Assembly (NCBI GenBank): GCA_035495315.1
Contig: DATJGF010000175.1
Location: 1 to 30,349, forward strand
Reading direction: 5' to 3'
Origin: DATJGF01 sp035495315
GTDB taxonomy: Bacteria > Verrucomicrobiota > Verrucomicrobiia > Limisphaerales > UBA8199
Length of the DNA stretch: 30,349 bases
In this document: piece after piece, positions 8,638 through 17,534 of the stretch
Position numbering within the stretch: the stretch's first letter is position 1
Layout of the letters: each line of letters begins with the position of its first letter
Notes under the pieces: generated by a model
Database searches by the model: none
The model's input: the letters and a program-made list of their open reading frames with translations, nothing else
What the model was told of the DNA's origin: nothing
Translations under genes and position numbers: made by a program

Positions 8638-8648
8638 GAGCTAATCGA

Positions 8649-8780
8649 GTAGCGCAGGGTTTCACTCTGCCGTATCGCCGACTTTCAGTCGGCCCGCGTC
8701 CGCCAATTACTTTCACTCGGCACGTTGACTCGTCTGCAGATTGGAAATCTGCGGTACAGCAGAGTAAAACTCTGCGCTAC
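8649..8780. repeat. REP-like inverted repeat with inner palindromes
   Basis: The 30-base arm at 8649-8678 (starting gtagcgcagggtttcactct) is matched in reverse complement by 8751-8780 (ending agtaaaactctgcgctac) with only a few mismatches. Between them lie smaller palindromes: cgactttcagtcgg at 8679-8692 and cagattggaaatctg at 8737-8751. The element begins a few bases after the rho stop, so a transcript end could fold here, but there is no T-run. A related unit lies at 26449-26514, which suggests a dispersed family rather than a rho-specific terminator. Confidence 0.75.
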
Positions 8781-8810
8781 GAAGAGCCGCCTATCCTATG
8801 CCGCTCGAGT

Positions 8811-9005
8811 TTACGACTGCACGACCGTGTACGCGGTCGTTCCGTCCTGCATTACGGGCAAAAAGTACGCACCGTCTGCCTGGTAATAAATCGTTCCATT
8901 GATGTTTACTGGTGTCGCCCCAGCCGGCAGCGCCGAGAAGGTTGCTCCCACTGGGGGTATTACGACAGCGTAGCCTTGCGGTTCTTGCAGGTAAAACGGT
9001 CCCCC
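8811..9005 (-). pseudogene. 3' fragment of a DUF6515-like secreted protein gene
   Basis: The minus strand encodes a C-terminal domain reading GYAVVIPPVGATFSALPAGA, then INGTIYYQADGAYFLPVMQD and TAYTVVQS before the stop at 8811. The pattern of PP-VG-A, LP-x-GA, a Tyr-Tyr strand and a final VV resembles the C-terminal module of DUF6515-type exported proteins. The frame stays open upstream to 9047, but those residues (MASRSSAFRKSDG) are encoded by the adjacent inverted repeat and do not look like a gene start or signal peptide. The 5' part of the gene therefore seems to have been lost at the repeat boundary. The fragment is bracketed by repeats at 8649-8780 and 9022-9096. The family name is tentative. 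Confidence 0.5.
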
Positions 9006-9021
9006 GGCGCCGTCCGACTTT

Positions 9022-9096
9022 CGGAAGGCCGAGCTCCGAGAGGCCAAACGTCTCCTAAGTTACGCTATTCTGGTCCTCGCAGAGGTCGGCCTTCCG
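9022..9096. repeat. Inverted repeat upstream of the NRPS gene
   Basis: The segment 9022-9040 (cggaaggccgagctccgag) pairs with 9076-9096 (ending gaggtcggccttccg). The outer cggaaggccga arm is perfect over 11 bases. The repeat separates the DUF6515-like fragment from the NRPS start at 9134 and may carry the 5' end of the NRPS transcript. Confidence 0.6.
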
Positions 9097-9133
9097 AATC
9101 CTGAGAGTTGGGCGCCGCGTTCGGCTAACTAAA

Positions 9134-12100
9134 TTGTATCGACTCTTCAATGAAGCTTCCCATGCTTGCTACGTGTCGACAGCTACAAGTTCGCAGCCCG
9201 CCATAGATGAATCGTTACTTGCGTCAGGCCTGCTCCATCAGCTGTTTGAAAAGCAGGCGCGGCTAAGCCCCAACGCGATTGCGGTGGTCGGCGGCAGCCA
9301 GCACTTGAGCTATGCCGAGCTGGAGGCACGTGCCAATCAGTTAGCGAATTATTTGATCCATCACGGAATCAGGCCTGGCGACCGTGTCGGCTTGCTCATT
9401 CCGCGCTCGCTCCAATTGTATGTTGCCCTCTTGGGGATCCTTAAATCCGGAGCTGCCTATGTTCCGTTAGACCCTGATTACCCTTCCGATCGTATCGCGT
9501 TTATTCTTGGAGATTGTGGCGCTCACGCGCTAGTCACCGTTCAGCAACTGGCTGGCAAGGTCGAAATGTTCAGTGCCGCTTTAATCTGCCTGGATGTTAT
9601 CACCAGCGAACTTGCCTGGCAGCCGGACGCAAAACCTCAACTCCAGGTGCCTCAAGCGGCGAATTCCCTCTGTTATATTATTTACACCTCCGGCACGACG
9701 GGCCGGCCGAAGGGGGTGCAAATCGAGCATCGCAGCGTCTGCCATTTGGTCCGGGCCGAGGGTAAAATCTTTCAGGTGCGACCCGCAGACCGCGTGTATC
9801 AAGGGTTCTCCATCGCATTCGACGCTTCGGTCGAGGAGATTTGGCTCGCGTTTTTTGCGGGGGCAACTTTGGTCGCGCCCCCGCCCCAAATGGCTCACGT
9901 GGGACCGGAACTCGCAGGCTGGCTCAGCCGGGCGGGTGTCACGGTGCTGTCGTGCGTGCCGACTATGCTCTCGATGGTCGAACAGGATGTTCCCTCGGTT
10001 CGACTGCTGATCCTGGGGGGTGAGGCCTGTCCGCCTGACCTGGTGAAACGGTGGTCGAAGGTTGGTCGCCGGATCGTGAACACTTACGGTCCGACTGAAG
10101 CGACCGTCATTGCGACCTATGCCGAGCTTCAGCCGGGACAACCGGTAACCATCGGCAAACCTTTGCCAAATTACACGGTCATCATTCTTGATGAGTACCT
10201 CCAACCAGCCGCAGACGGGATCGCCGGCGAGCTTTGCATTGGCGGCATTGGGTTGGCCAGCGGTTACATCGGGCGGCCGGAATTAACGGAACAAAAATTC
10301 ATTCATTGGTCCTCGAGTGAAGCGCCCCAACAGCGGCTTTACCGCACAGGTGACCTGGCGCGCCGAACCTCAACCGGGGATTTCGAATTTCTCGGACGAT
10401 TGGATAGCCAGGTAAAGATTCGAGGCTATCGTGTCGAACTGTCTGAGATCGAGGCTGTGCTGTTGGAGTGTCCGGGAGTCCGAGCCGCCGCTGCCTCGCT
10501 GCATCAAGACATTGGGGGAACAGTTCAACTGGCGGCCTATGTGGTCTCGAAAACTTCGGTGAAGCCGGATCTCACCCGGGTGCGAGCCCACCTCCGCGAG
10601 CGATTGCCGGCTTACATGGTGCCCGCCAGATTAGAGGTCCTGCCAGAATTACCTACACTGCCGAGTGGCAAAGTCGATCGCAAGCGGCTCCCGGTGCCCA
10701 CTACCGAATCAAGAGAAGGAAGCCCTCCGTTTGTCAGTTCGCGCACTCCGCTGGAATCACGGGTGGCCCAAGTCTGGGGTCATGTGCTGGGCATGCCGGC
10801 GGTATCGGTTGCCGACGACTTGTTCCTCGATTTGGGCGGTCACTCTTTGATCGCGGCGCGCATCGTCTCCGAGTTGCGCAAAACACCGGCGTTCAGCGGG
10901 CTTTCTATGGCCGACATCTATGCTTATGCGACTATCGAAACCCTGGCTTCGCAATTCGAGCAACGCTGCAGCCTTGTGCAGCCCAAATTGCCCGTTGCGG
11001 AGTCCGTCAAAATTCCTGTCTGGCGCCATTTTTGGTGCGGCGCCGCACAGGCCGTCAGCCTCATCTTCATTCTTAGTTTTTTTGCGCTCCAGTGGCTGGC
11101 GCCTTACCTGACCTATACAATTCTGATCGAAGAAGAATACGACTTCGCCGCGGCAGTGCTGGGGGCCCTGGCGAGTCTGGTTCTGCTCTACCCCATCATG
11201 CTGGCCATTCCAATCGTGGTTAAATGGCTGGTGATCGGCCGGTATCGGGAGGGCAGTTACCCTATGTGGGGGTGGTTTTATTTTCGTTGGTGGCTGGTCA
11301 CCAGAATCGAAGCAGCGGTACCGGTTGGTTATCTGGCGGGGACGCCGTGGCTGAATGTTTATCTGCGCCTGATGGGCGCCTCGATCGGGCGTAACGTCCA
11401 TCTCAGCTCGAACAACCTTGCGATTTACGACCTGCTCAGCATTGGCTCCGAGTCCAGCATCAACGTTGATGCCAACCTGCTCGGCTATACGATCGAGGAT
11501 GGTTATCTCAAGCTCGGCAGGGTGTCCATCGGGAGCCGATGCTTTGTTGGGACCCGCGCGACGGCCTCATTGAACAGTGCGATGGATGACCAATCCTCAC
11601 TCGAAGATTTATCGTTGCTTTCGCGAGGCGCCAGAATTCCCAGTGGTGAGAGCTGGCAAGGTTCACCGGCACAAAAGATAAATCCAAACCAGGCGTACAC
11701 GGCCGGTGAGAGCGACGAGCATCGGCGAATCTCATCCAGGAAGATTTTCTTTGGGCTTCTACAAGGCTTGGGTTTGCTCTTGTTTCCGGTTCTGGTGGTC
11801 GCTGCGTTATTTCCAGGGATCGTCGTGATGAACAAACTGAATTACCTCGATCCTTATTACTGGTATCTGTTGCTTTCGCCATTGGTAGGTCTCTCCTTTG
11901 TGGTGCTGTTATGCCTGGAAATCGCCGCGTTGAAGTGGCTTCTCCTGGGCAAAATCAAGCCCGGGCGATATCCGACGCTCAGTTTCCGTTACGTCAGAAA
12001 GTGGTTTGTCGATCAGACGCTGGACCTTAGCCTCGATATTCTCGGTCCGCTCTATGCCTCGGTTTACCTGACTCCGTGGTACAAACTACTGGGAGCCAAG

Positions 12101-13144
12101 CTCGGCGCCGGCGCCGAGATCTCAACGGCGTCGTTTATTTCGCCGGACCTCCTCTCGATCGGCGAAGAAAGCTTTATCGCTGACAATGTGTCGCTCGGCG
12201 CTGCGCGGGTGCAGAACGGGATTATTACCGTCGATAAGAACCATATTGGCAAACGGACTTTCATCGGCAATAGCGCCTTGCTTCCGCCCGCCACAGTTAT
12301 TGGAGACAACGCGCTGCTCGGCTGCCTCTCGACGCCGCCGCTTGATCCAGCCGCGGCGCTGCGGGAGGAGGCGATCTGGTTGGGATCACCGGCGATTTGT
12401 TTGCCATCGCGGCAGCGGACGACGAACTTTGGCGAGCAACAAACGTTTGCTCCGTCTATCACGTTGCGGGTGCAAAGGGCGACAATCGAATTTGTCCGCG
12501 TGATCGCGCCATCGACTTGCTTCATCATTTTGTTGAGCCTGCTGTTTTCCAGTTTGTTGGTGCTGCATGATTGGTACAGCCTCGGCAGGACGTTGTTCTT
12601 TTTCCCAGTGCTCTATTTTGGGTGCGCCGTTGCGGCAGGCCTGTTCACCGTGTTAACGAAATGGCTATTGGTCTGGCGCTACCGACCCCAGGAAAAGCCA
12701 CTCTGGAGCACATTCGTTTGGCGGAACGAATTATTGAACGCCCTGCACGAACACCTTGCCGAGCCATTTCTCGTCGGACCGCTCACCGGCACTCCTTTCA
12801 TATGTTGGTACTTTCGCGCCCTCGGCGCGCGCATCGGTCGCCGCGTCTATATGGAGACAACCGATTTAACGGAATTTGATCTCGTGGAAGTAGGCGACGA
12901 TGCCGCGTTGAATGCGGATTGCACGATCCAGACGCACTTGTTCGAAGATCGCGTCATGAAAATGTCCCACGTGCGAATAGGGCCGCGCTGCACCGTCGGC
13001 ACCGGTTCGCTCGTTCTTTACGACACCCAAATGCAACCCGGGTCGTGCCTGGGTGATCTTTCCCTGCTAATGAAGAACGAGATCCTTCCGGGCGATACGC
13101 GGTGGGAAGGGATACCGGCAAGGCCGGTCGCCGCTGTTAATTAG
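9134..13144 (+). CDS. Pls/PosA-type NRPS (poly-amino-acid synthetase-like)
   Basis: 1336 residues with the architecture of epsilon-poly-L-lysine synthetase. The adenylation domain (about 30-520) carries A3 TSGTTGRPKGV (185-195), A4 FDASVEEIW, A5 NTYGPTEATV, A7 YRTGDLARR, A8 QVKIRGYRVELSEIE and A10 LPSGKVDRKRLP. The carrier domain follows, with phosphopantetheine Ser571 in LGGHSLIAARIV. Downstream there is no condensation or thioesterase domain. Instead there are paired membrane helices alternating with three left-handed beta-helix (hexapeptide-repeat) domains, near 740-830, 980-1090 and 1220-1325. In Pls these three domains join free amino acids iteratively into a membrane-bound homopolymer. 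The acidic residue after FDASV may favour a basic substrate (inference). The start is taken as TTG 9134; GTG 9173 is an alternative. No substrate-supply gene or phosphopantetheinyl transferase lies nearby. Confidence 0.9.
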   Translation: MYRLFNEASHACYVSTATSSQPAIDESLLASGLLHQLFEKQARLSPNAIAVVGGSQHLSYAELEARANQLANYLIHHGIRPGDRVGLLIPRSLQLYVALLGILKSGAAYVPLDPDYPSDRIAFILGDCGAHALVTVQQLAGKVEMFSAALICLDVITSELAWQPDAKPQLQVPQAANSLCYIIYTSGTTGRPKGVQIEHRSVCHLVRAEGKIFQVRPADRVYQGFSIAFDASVEEIWLAFFAGATLVAPPPQMAHVGPELAGWLSRAGVTVLSCVPTMLSMVEQDVPSVRLLILGGEACPPDLVKRWSKVGRRIVNTYGPTEATVIATYAELQPGQPVTIGKPLPNYTVIILDEYLQPAADGIAGELCIGGIGLASGYIGRPELTEQKFIHWSSSEAPQQRLYRTGDLARRTSTGDFEFLGRLDSQVKIRGYRVELSEIEAVLLECPGVRAAAASLHQDIGGTVQLAAYVVSKTSVKPDLTRVRAHLRERLPAYMVPARLEVLPELPTLPSGKVDRKRLPVPTTESREGSPPFVSSRTPLESRVAQVWGHVLGMPAVSVADDLFLDLGGHSLIAARIVSELRKTPAFSGLSMADIYAYATIETLASQFEQRCSLVQPKLPVAESVKIPVWRHFWCGAAQAVSLIFILSFFALQWLAPYLTYTILIEEEYDFAAAVLGALASLVLLYPIMLAIPIVVKWLVIGRYREGSYPMWGWFYFRWWLVTRIEAAVPVGYLAGTPWLNVYLRLMGASIGRNVHLSSNNLAIYDLLSIGSESSINVDANLLGYTIEDGYLKLGRVSIGSRCFVGTRATASLNSAMDDQSSLEDLSLLSRGARIPSGESWQGSPAQKINPNQAYTAGESDEHRRISSRKIFFGLLQGLGLLLFPVLVVAALFPGIVVMNKLNYLDPYYWYLLLSPLVGLSFVVLLCLEIAALKWLLLGKIKPGRYPTLSFRYVRKWFVDQTLDLSLDILGPLYASVYLTPWYKLLGAKLGAGAEISTASFISPDLLSIGEESFIADNVSLGAARVQNGIITVDKNHIGKRTFIGNSALLPPATVIGDNALLGCLSTPPLDPAAALREEAIWLGSPAICLPSRQRTTNFGEQQTFAPSITLRVQRATIEFVRVIAPSTCFIILLSLLFSSLLVLHDWYSLGRTLFFFPVLYFGCAVAAGLFTVLTKWLLVWRYRPQEKPLWSTFVWRNELLNALHEHLAEPFLVGPLTGTPFICWYFRALGARIGRRVYMETTDLTEFDLVEVGDDAALNADCTIQTHLFEDRVMKMSHVRIGPRCTVGTGSLVLYDTQMQPGSCLGDLSLLMKNEILPGDTRWEGIPARPVAAVN

Positions 13145-13177
13145 CACTGAACCGCTGTTCTGAAATTGCTGAACGGG

Positions 13178-13552
13178 TTAAGTCTTTAGGAGGTTGGCCA
13201 GGGCTTGGCGCAGCTCGTCGATGGCGAATGGTTTGCCCAGAATGGCGTCGACGTGATTATGAATATCGACGAGCTTTTCCACGTAGGCCGTCACCATGAG
13301 AATCGGTACAGAAGCATCCGCGAGCCTGATATTTATCGCGAGCTCTTTGCCCTGCATTTGGGGCATGAAAAAATCCATGATGACCAGGTCAAAACGTTCG
13401 CGATGAAACAGTTCCAGGGCTTCCGCACCATTTTTGGCCTCGACCACGGTGTGGCGATCAATAGTCAGTAGAAGCTTAATAGATTCGCGCGCCCCTGGGT
13501 CGTCTTCGACCAGGAGAATTCTTTTGCCCAATACTCTGGTTGGCTTAGGCAT
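13178..13552 (-). CDS. Stand-alone response regulator receiver protein
   Basis: 124 residues forming a single CheY-like receiver domain. The acidic pair follows RILLVEDD (Asp17, Asp18). The phosphorylated Asp60 lies in DLVIMDFFMPQMQG, the switch Thr88 in MVTAY, and Lys107 in LGKPF. There is no output domain, so it signals by protein-protein contact or in a phosphorelay. I chose the ATG at 13552 because the domain starts ten residues later; the frame is open to an ATG at 13612, which would add 20 residues without domain sense. No histidine kinase is present in the window, so the partner is unknown. It converges with the NRPS gene, leaving 33 bases between the two stops, and lies upstream of nothing obvious. 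Confidence 0.85.
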   Translation of the reverse strand: MPKPTRVLGKRILLVEDDPGARESIKLLLTIDRHTVVEAKNGAEALELFHRERFDLVIMDFFMPQMQGKELAINIRLADASVPILMVTAYVEKLVDIHNHVDAILGKPFAIDELRQALANLLKT

Positions 13553-13633
13553 GCAATGAGGGCCAGCAGCTTTGACGCCAATTGAAGCCTGGCCCCGAGG
13601 TTTCCGGCACACCCGAGGCCAAGGCCCAGCCCA

Positions 13634-15190
13634 TCAATGAACCTGTGCGGCGGGCAGCTTTTTGTCTGCCTTTTGGCCTGTAACGAGCGCGTTTACGAGT
13701 CCCTCAATCGTATGTTGCTTGGCTTCAACAGTTGGTTTGAGCCCGAGCTCGGCAAGAGTTTTCGATGTTTCGGGTCCGATCGAGGCCAGCTTCAAGCTGG
13801 AAAATTTTCTTACCAGCTCTGGCAAATCAAACCGGGTGTGAAAATGTTCCACGGTCGAACCGCTGGTAAAGGTAATCCAATCGGCGCCACTCTGGATGAG
13901 CCGGGCGGCAGCACCTGTTGGATCGTGGGGCTCAGGAACGGTTTTGTAGCAAGCGACGTCATCGACAATCGCGCCTAAAGCCTCCAGCGCGGCGGGCAAT
14001 TCACGGTTGGCCACTTCAGCGCGCAGGAGACAAATCTTCAAATTCTCGATGCTCTCATATTCCGAAAAAGCCTCCGCAATACTGGAAGCCATCGCCTCGT
14101 CCGGCATTAAGTCGACTTGCAGATGGAGCTCTTTCAGCTTTGTGGCCGTAGCCGGCCCGACCGCGGCGATGCGCGCACCGCCGATTTCACGCATGTCGTG
14201 GAATTGTCGGAAAAAGTACTCAAAGAACGTGGCGACACCATTTGGGCTGGTAAATACGAGCCAATCGTAGGAGTTCAATTCGAGTAACGCATCGACGATC
14301 TCCTGGCGTCGGGTGGGCGGTTCGATCTTGATTGTGGGCACTTCAAGCACCTCGGCGCCCAGTTCGTGGAGTTGTGACGTCAACTGGCTAGCCTGTTCGC
14401 GACTGCGGGTAACGACGATTCGCTGGCCAAAAAGGGGGCGGTTTTCAAACCAATTCAGTTTGGGTCGGAGCTTCACCACGTCGCCGATGACGGCAACCGT
14501 TGGCGGTTGGATCTTCGACTTGTTCGCGACATCACCGATAGTCGCCAGCGTGCCTTCGATCGATTGCTGTTGGCCGGTGGTGCCCCAGCGAACCATGGCG
14601 ATGGGAGTTGCGCTATCCATGCCGTGCCGGACGAGAGTCTCGACAATCTCGCCGATGCGATCGGTGCCCATCATGATCACTTGGGTGCCTGGGGTCTTGG
14701 CAACCTGTTCCCAATCGATTTTGCTGGCTTCTTTGGCCGGGTCCTCATGGCCGGTGATGAGTGTCAGCTTGGAGCAAAAATCCCGATGCGTAAGCGGTAT
14801 CCCGGCGTAATTCGGCACGGCCACAAAGGAGGAGACGCCAGGCACAACCTCGAACGGCACGCCGGCGTCAGCCAGTTCCTCAGCCTCTTCGCCACCTCTG
14901 CCAAAAACATACGGATCGCCACCCTTCAATCGCACCACCGTTTTGCCTTCGCGGGCTTTGCCGATCAGTAGTTGATTGAGGTCCTTCTGAGGAATTGCAT
15001 GTTCACGCGCCCGCTTGCCGCCGTAGATGATCTCCGCCGACCGGGGTGCCAAACGCAGCAGTTCGGTATTGACCAGCGCGTCATAAACCACCACGTCGGC
15101 GCGGCGAAGTAATTCCGCGCCCCGCAACGTCAGTAACCCGGCATCACCCGGCCCTGCGCCCACCAAATACACCATGCCCTTCCCAGTCAT
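13634..15190 (-). CDS. cobA-hemD: Uroporphyrinogen-III C-methyltransferase / uroporphyrinogen-III synthase fusion
   Basis: A 518-residue two-enzyme protein of tetrapyrrole synthesis. Residues 5-245 are the SAM-dependent methyltransferase that makes precorrin-2: LVGAGPGDAGLLTLRG, VVRLKGGDPYVFGRGGEE, VVPGVSSF, IPLTHR and the C-terminal SIEGTLATIGD. Residues 252-505 are uroporphyrinogen-III synthase (HemD): GQRIVVTRSREQASQL, WLVFTSPNGVATFF, RIAAVGPATATKL and DWITFTSGSTVEHF. HemD closes hydroxymethylbilane and CobA methylates the product, so the fusion directs uroporphyrinogen III toward siroheme or cobamides while also serving heme. Fusions of this type are known in several phyla. Met6 at 15175 is an equally plausible start. 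No hemC or other pathway gene is adjacent in the window; the 276 bases upstream are palindromic repeat sequence. Confidence 0.93.
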   Translation of the reverse strand: MTGKGMVYLVGAGPGDAGLLTLRGAELLRRADVVVYDALVNTELLRLAPRSAEIIYGGKRAREHAIPQKDLNQLLIGKAREGKTVVRLKGGDPYVFGRGGEEAEELADAGVPFEVVPGVSSFVAVPNYAGIPLTHRDFCSKLTLITGHEDPAKEASKIDWEQVAKTPGTQVIMMGTDRIGEIVETLVRHGMDSATPIAMVRWGTTGQQQSIEGTLATIGDVANKSKIQPPTVAVIGDVVKLRPKLNWFENRPLFGQRIVVTRSREQASQLTSQLHELGAEVLEVPTIKIEPPTRRQEIVDALLELNSYDWLVFTSPNGVATFFEYFFRQFHDMREIGGARIAAVGPATATKLKELHLQVDLMPDEAMASSIAEAFSEYESIENLKICLLRAEVANRELPAALEALGAIVDDVACYKTVPEPHDPTGAAARLIQSGADWITFTSGSTVEHFHTRFDLPELVRKFSSLKLASIGPETSKTLAELGLKPTVEAKQHTIEGLVNALVTGQKADKKLPAAQVH

Positions 15191-15205
15191 CTCTCCCTAG
15201 TGTAG

Positions 15206-15354
15206 GCGGGAAGCGATTTCCCCGCAATCGGGTAGCGTTAGGCGTCTCGCCTGACGTAAAGGGCGGCGTCCCGCCGCCCGGTTTGGAGTGCTCCAGTCCT
15301 CTTGCACGTTGGGTGGGGCCGACGAATTAAAAATCGCTACGGGAGTCGCACTCC
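15206..15354. repeat. Cluster of short palindromes between two minus-strand genes
   Basis: The gap 15191-15466 holds a run of small hairpins: gcgggaagcgatttccccgc at 15206-15225, aggcgtctcgcct at 15240-15252, gggcggcgtcccgccgccc at 15261-15279, ggagtgctcc at 15285-15294 and ggagtcgcactcc at 15342-15354. The tail to 15466 contains further GC-rich inverted motifs and no gene. This mosaic resembles dispersed palindromic repeats. None of the hairpins is followed by a T-run typical of an intrinsic terminator. Confidence 0.55.
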
Positions 15355-15466
15355 AAGGCGCCGGCGCGCAAACCGGTAGCGTCAGGCGATGCCGCAAGCA
15401 AAGATTACTTCGAGATTTAGTCCGCGCGGCAGGATGCCGGACCCTACGACGCTCGGGACGCGGCCC

Positions 15467-17410
15467 CTACTTCTCAAAAAATCTCGCGAGGAATTTCGGC
15501 AATGATTCGGGGTAGACGGCGCGCTTGAGCTTTGACCAGGTCCGCTGGTCACCGACGCTGTAATAGAGCAGTGTCTGGCCGTGAAACTCGATGACATCCG
15601 GGTCGGAAGCGTTGATCCCGTCGTTGGGGCCGGCAGACTGGACCGGATTGGCGGAGCTCACTTCCCAGCTCATTAGATCTTTTGAGCGGGCAATGTAAGT
15701 CTCGAAAAACCACCGCGGGGTGCGGTGCTCCAAATAAAGCAGGTAGTAATACCCGTTCGCGAACCGGATACAGGGACAGGCGGCATAGCGGTCGCCTCCG
15801 AAAACGGTGTTGGGCACCTTGGTCCAGTTTTCCAGGTCGCTTGAGGTAGCAAACTTGATGGTGAACGGAACGTACTTGGGATCATCCGATTCATACGCCA
15901 TGACAAAGCGTCCATCTCCGCGGCAAACAGAGCTGTTAAACAAATGTTCCTGTTCCTGGCTAATAACTTTCTTCTGGGTCCAGGTCTTCAGGTCCTTGGA
16001 TTTGAACAGGGTCACATCGTTCCATCCATCGGGCGCCCAGCGCGACGCAAAGGCATAGAACACACCTTTATTGATCAGACCGCAGGCTAAACCGTAGCCT
16101 TCGGCGAAACGAGTTAACTCTCGTCCGTTTTCCACGTCGTCAAGGCTCAGCGTATAATCGTGGCTCGAACCGCCGCTCGCCGGTCGATTGCATTTCATCA
16201 GCGCGAGGCGATTCTTCCAGACGACGGGTGCGGCTTCGCAGATCTCACCGAGATCCCGCTGGTCCACGCGAAGCTCAGCTTGCCGCGCTGCCTTTGGAGG
16301 GGTCGGTAGCAAAGTTTGGAAAACCTCCACCGGCCAGTGATCCAGCATCAACATGCCCTTGGGCACACTCTGCTGAAATTGAACGTACGCTTTCACGTCG
16401 CCCTTGGTCGCGTAGCTCACCTCGCCGCTGCCGGCGCCGAAAATCTTGCAGCCCATTAGCGTGCAATCCTCCAGATCCACATGCAGCAGCTCGCCTTCGA
16501 TGGTGCTGAAAATCACCCCGCTGCTCGGTTTGCCCTGCGGCTGCGAAAAGTTCAAACTGACAAGCCGACAATTCTTTAGATGCACCCGCGTATAGCCTGA
16601 ATACCCTGGATTACCTGCCTGCAACGCGTTGTCGGGACCGACCAGCGTGCAATCATCAAATACGACGTCAGGGTTTTCAGGCGGTGTCGGATGCTCCGCG
16701 CGGACATAGGCCCCCGCGGCATCACCCCACCAGTCCAGGCACCAGAGCTGGCAACGACGGAAGACACTCGGCTCACCAGGTCGCGACAAGATGTTTGCCG
16801 CGCCTCCGCCGAAGGCTCTGCCGATGCTAAAACAATCCTCCACCCGGACGCTGAAAGGCTCGGCCTTATCCACCAGGTCAAAGAACAAGCCGCCATCGCC
16901 GCCGGTCACGTAAAGATGGCGTAGCGTCCAGCGGTCCCAAACCACGGCCGAAAAAGTCTCGGCCTGGTGCTCCTTTGACCATCCTTTTTTGTAGGCGCGG
17001 ATCGGCCCCCACCAATCGTAGCTCTTGAAACCTTTATTCGGATCGCCTGAATCGATCACCACCCAGCCGCGCGTGCCCGAACCGAGCGCACCGTTGAAGT
17101 CGCCAATCAGTTCATTGTATGCGCTTGCAGCGCCTTTGTGCGCAGGATAGAGATTCGCCTCCATGTAGGTATCGGGCCGCACAATGATTCGGTGGGCGCC
17201 TTCCGCATCGGGCACGGCATCAAGGGCGGCTTGGATCGTTCTAAACGCCTTGGCCCAACTCGAGCCATCTGAATTGTCACCCAGCTTGGAGACGAACAAG
17301 GTGTGCTCGGTTTGCGTACGTGCAGAAGGGTCGATCTCGCCGCTTGCCGGCGCGGCTTGGATATGTGAGGCCAGGATAAACACCGCCACAAGGAGGAATT
17401 TTGATTTCAT
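15467..17410 (-). CDS. Secreted beta-helix plus GH43-like beta-propeller protein
   Basis: I start at the ATG at 17410, which gives a signal peptide (MKSKFLLVAVFILASHIQA) and 647 residues. The frame is open further upstream, but those residues lack sense. Residues about 35-350 look like a right-handed beta-helix of the pectate-lyase superfamily: SWAKAFRTIQAALDAVPDA and the Asp/Cys-rich turns VRVEDCFSIGRA, VVFDDCTLVG, VHLKNCRLVS and VDLEDCTLMG. Residues about 400-640 resemble a five-bladed propeller of the GH43/GH32 kind: GVFYAFASRW, KDLKTWTQKKVI, YYYLLYLEHR, SKDLMSWEVSSANP and ASDPDVIEFHGQTLLYYS. It is probably an exported polysaccharide-binding or degrading protein; the substrate is unknown. 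It is divergent from the SGNH-DUF1080 gene across 124 bases, suggesting shared control. Confidence 0.75.
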   Translation of the reverse strand: MKSKFLLVAVFILASHIQAAPASGEIDPSARTQTEHTLFVSKLGDNSDGSSWAKAFRTIQAALDAVPDAEGAHRIIVRPDTYMEANLYPAHKGAASAYNELIGDFNGALGSGTRGWVVIDSGDPNKGFKSYDWWGPIRAYKKGWSKEHQAETFSAVVWDRWTLRHLYVTGGDGGLFFDLVDKAEPFSVRVEDCFSIGRAFGGGAANILSRPGEPSVFRRCQLWCLDWWGDAAGAYVRAEHPTPPENPDVVFDDCTLVGPDNALQAGNPGYSGYTRVHLKNCRLVSLNFSQPQGKPSSGVIFSTIEGELLHVDLEDCTLMGCKIFGAGSGEVSYATKGDVKAYVQFQQSVPKGMLMLDHWPVEVFQTLLPTPPKAARQAELRVDQRDLGEICEAAPVVWKNRLALMKCNRPASGGSSHDYTLSLDDVENGRELTRFAEGYGLACGLINKGVFYAFASRWAPDGWNDVTLFKSKDLKTWTQKKVISQEQEHLFNSSVCRGDGRFVMAYESDDPKYVPFTIKFATSSDLENWTKVPNTVFGGDRYAACPCIRFANGYYYLLYLEHRTPRWFFETYIARSKDLMSWEVSSANPVQSAGPNDGINASDPDVIEFHGQTLLYYSVGDQRTWSKLKRAVYPESLPKFLARFFEK

Positions 17411-17534
17411 TAGGCCAAACGCGGATGTTGCCGAATTGTCCTTCGCTACCGACGATTGCTCAAGAAAGAACGGCGTCTCAATCTTCCGCTCCGGTCTGGA
17501 CCACGGCGCTATAGAGGTTACTCTGCAGCCTAGC

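Noticed and set aside
10757..11401. Minus-strand ORF of 214 codons
   Set aside because: It is antisense to the carrier and membrane region of the NRPS and has no motif of its own.
13145..13177. Intrinsic terminator between the NRPS and the response regulator
   Set aside because: Only a weak, imperfect inverted stretch is visible and there is no T-run.
15206..15354. CRISPR-like array
   Set aside because: The short palindromes differ from each other in sequence and spacing; there is no constant repeat with variable spacers and no cas gene.
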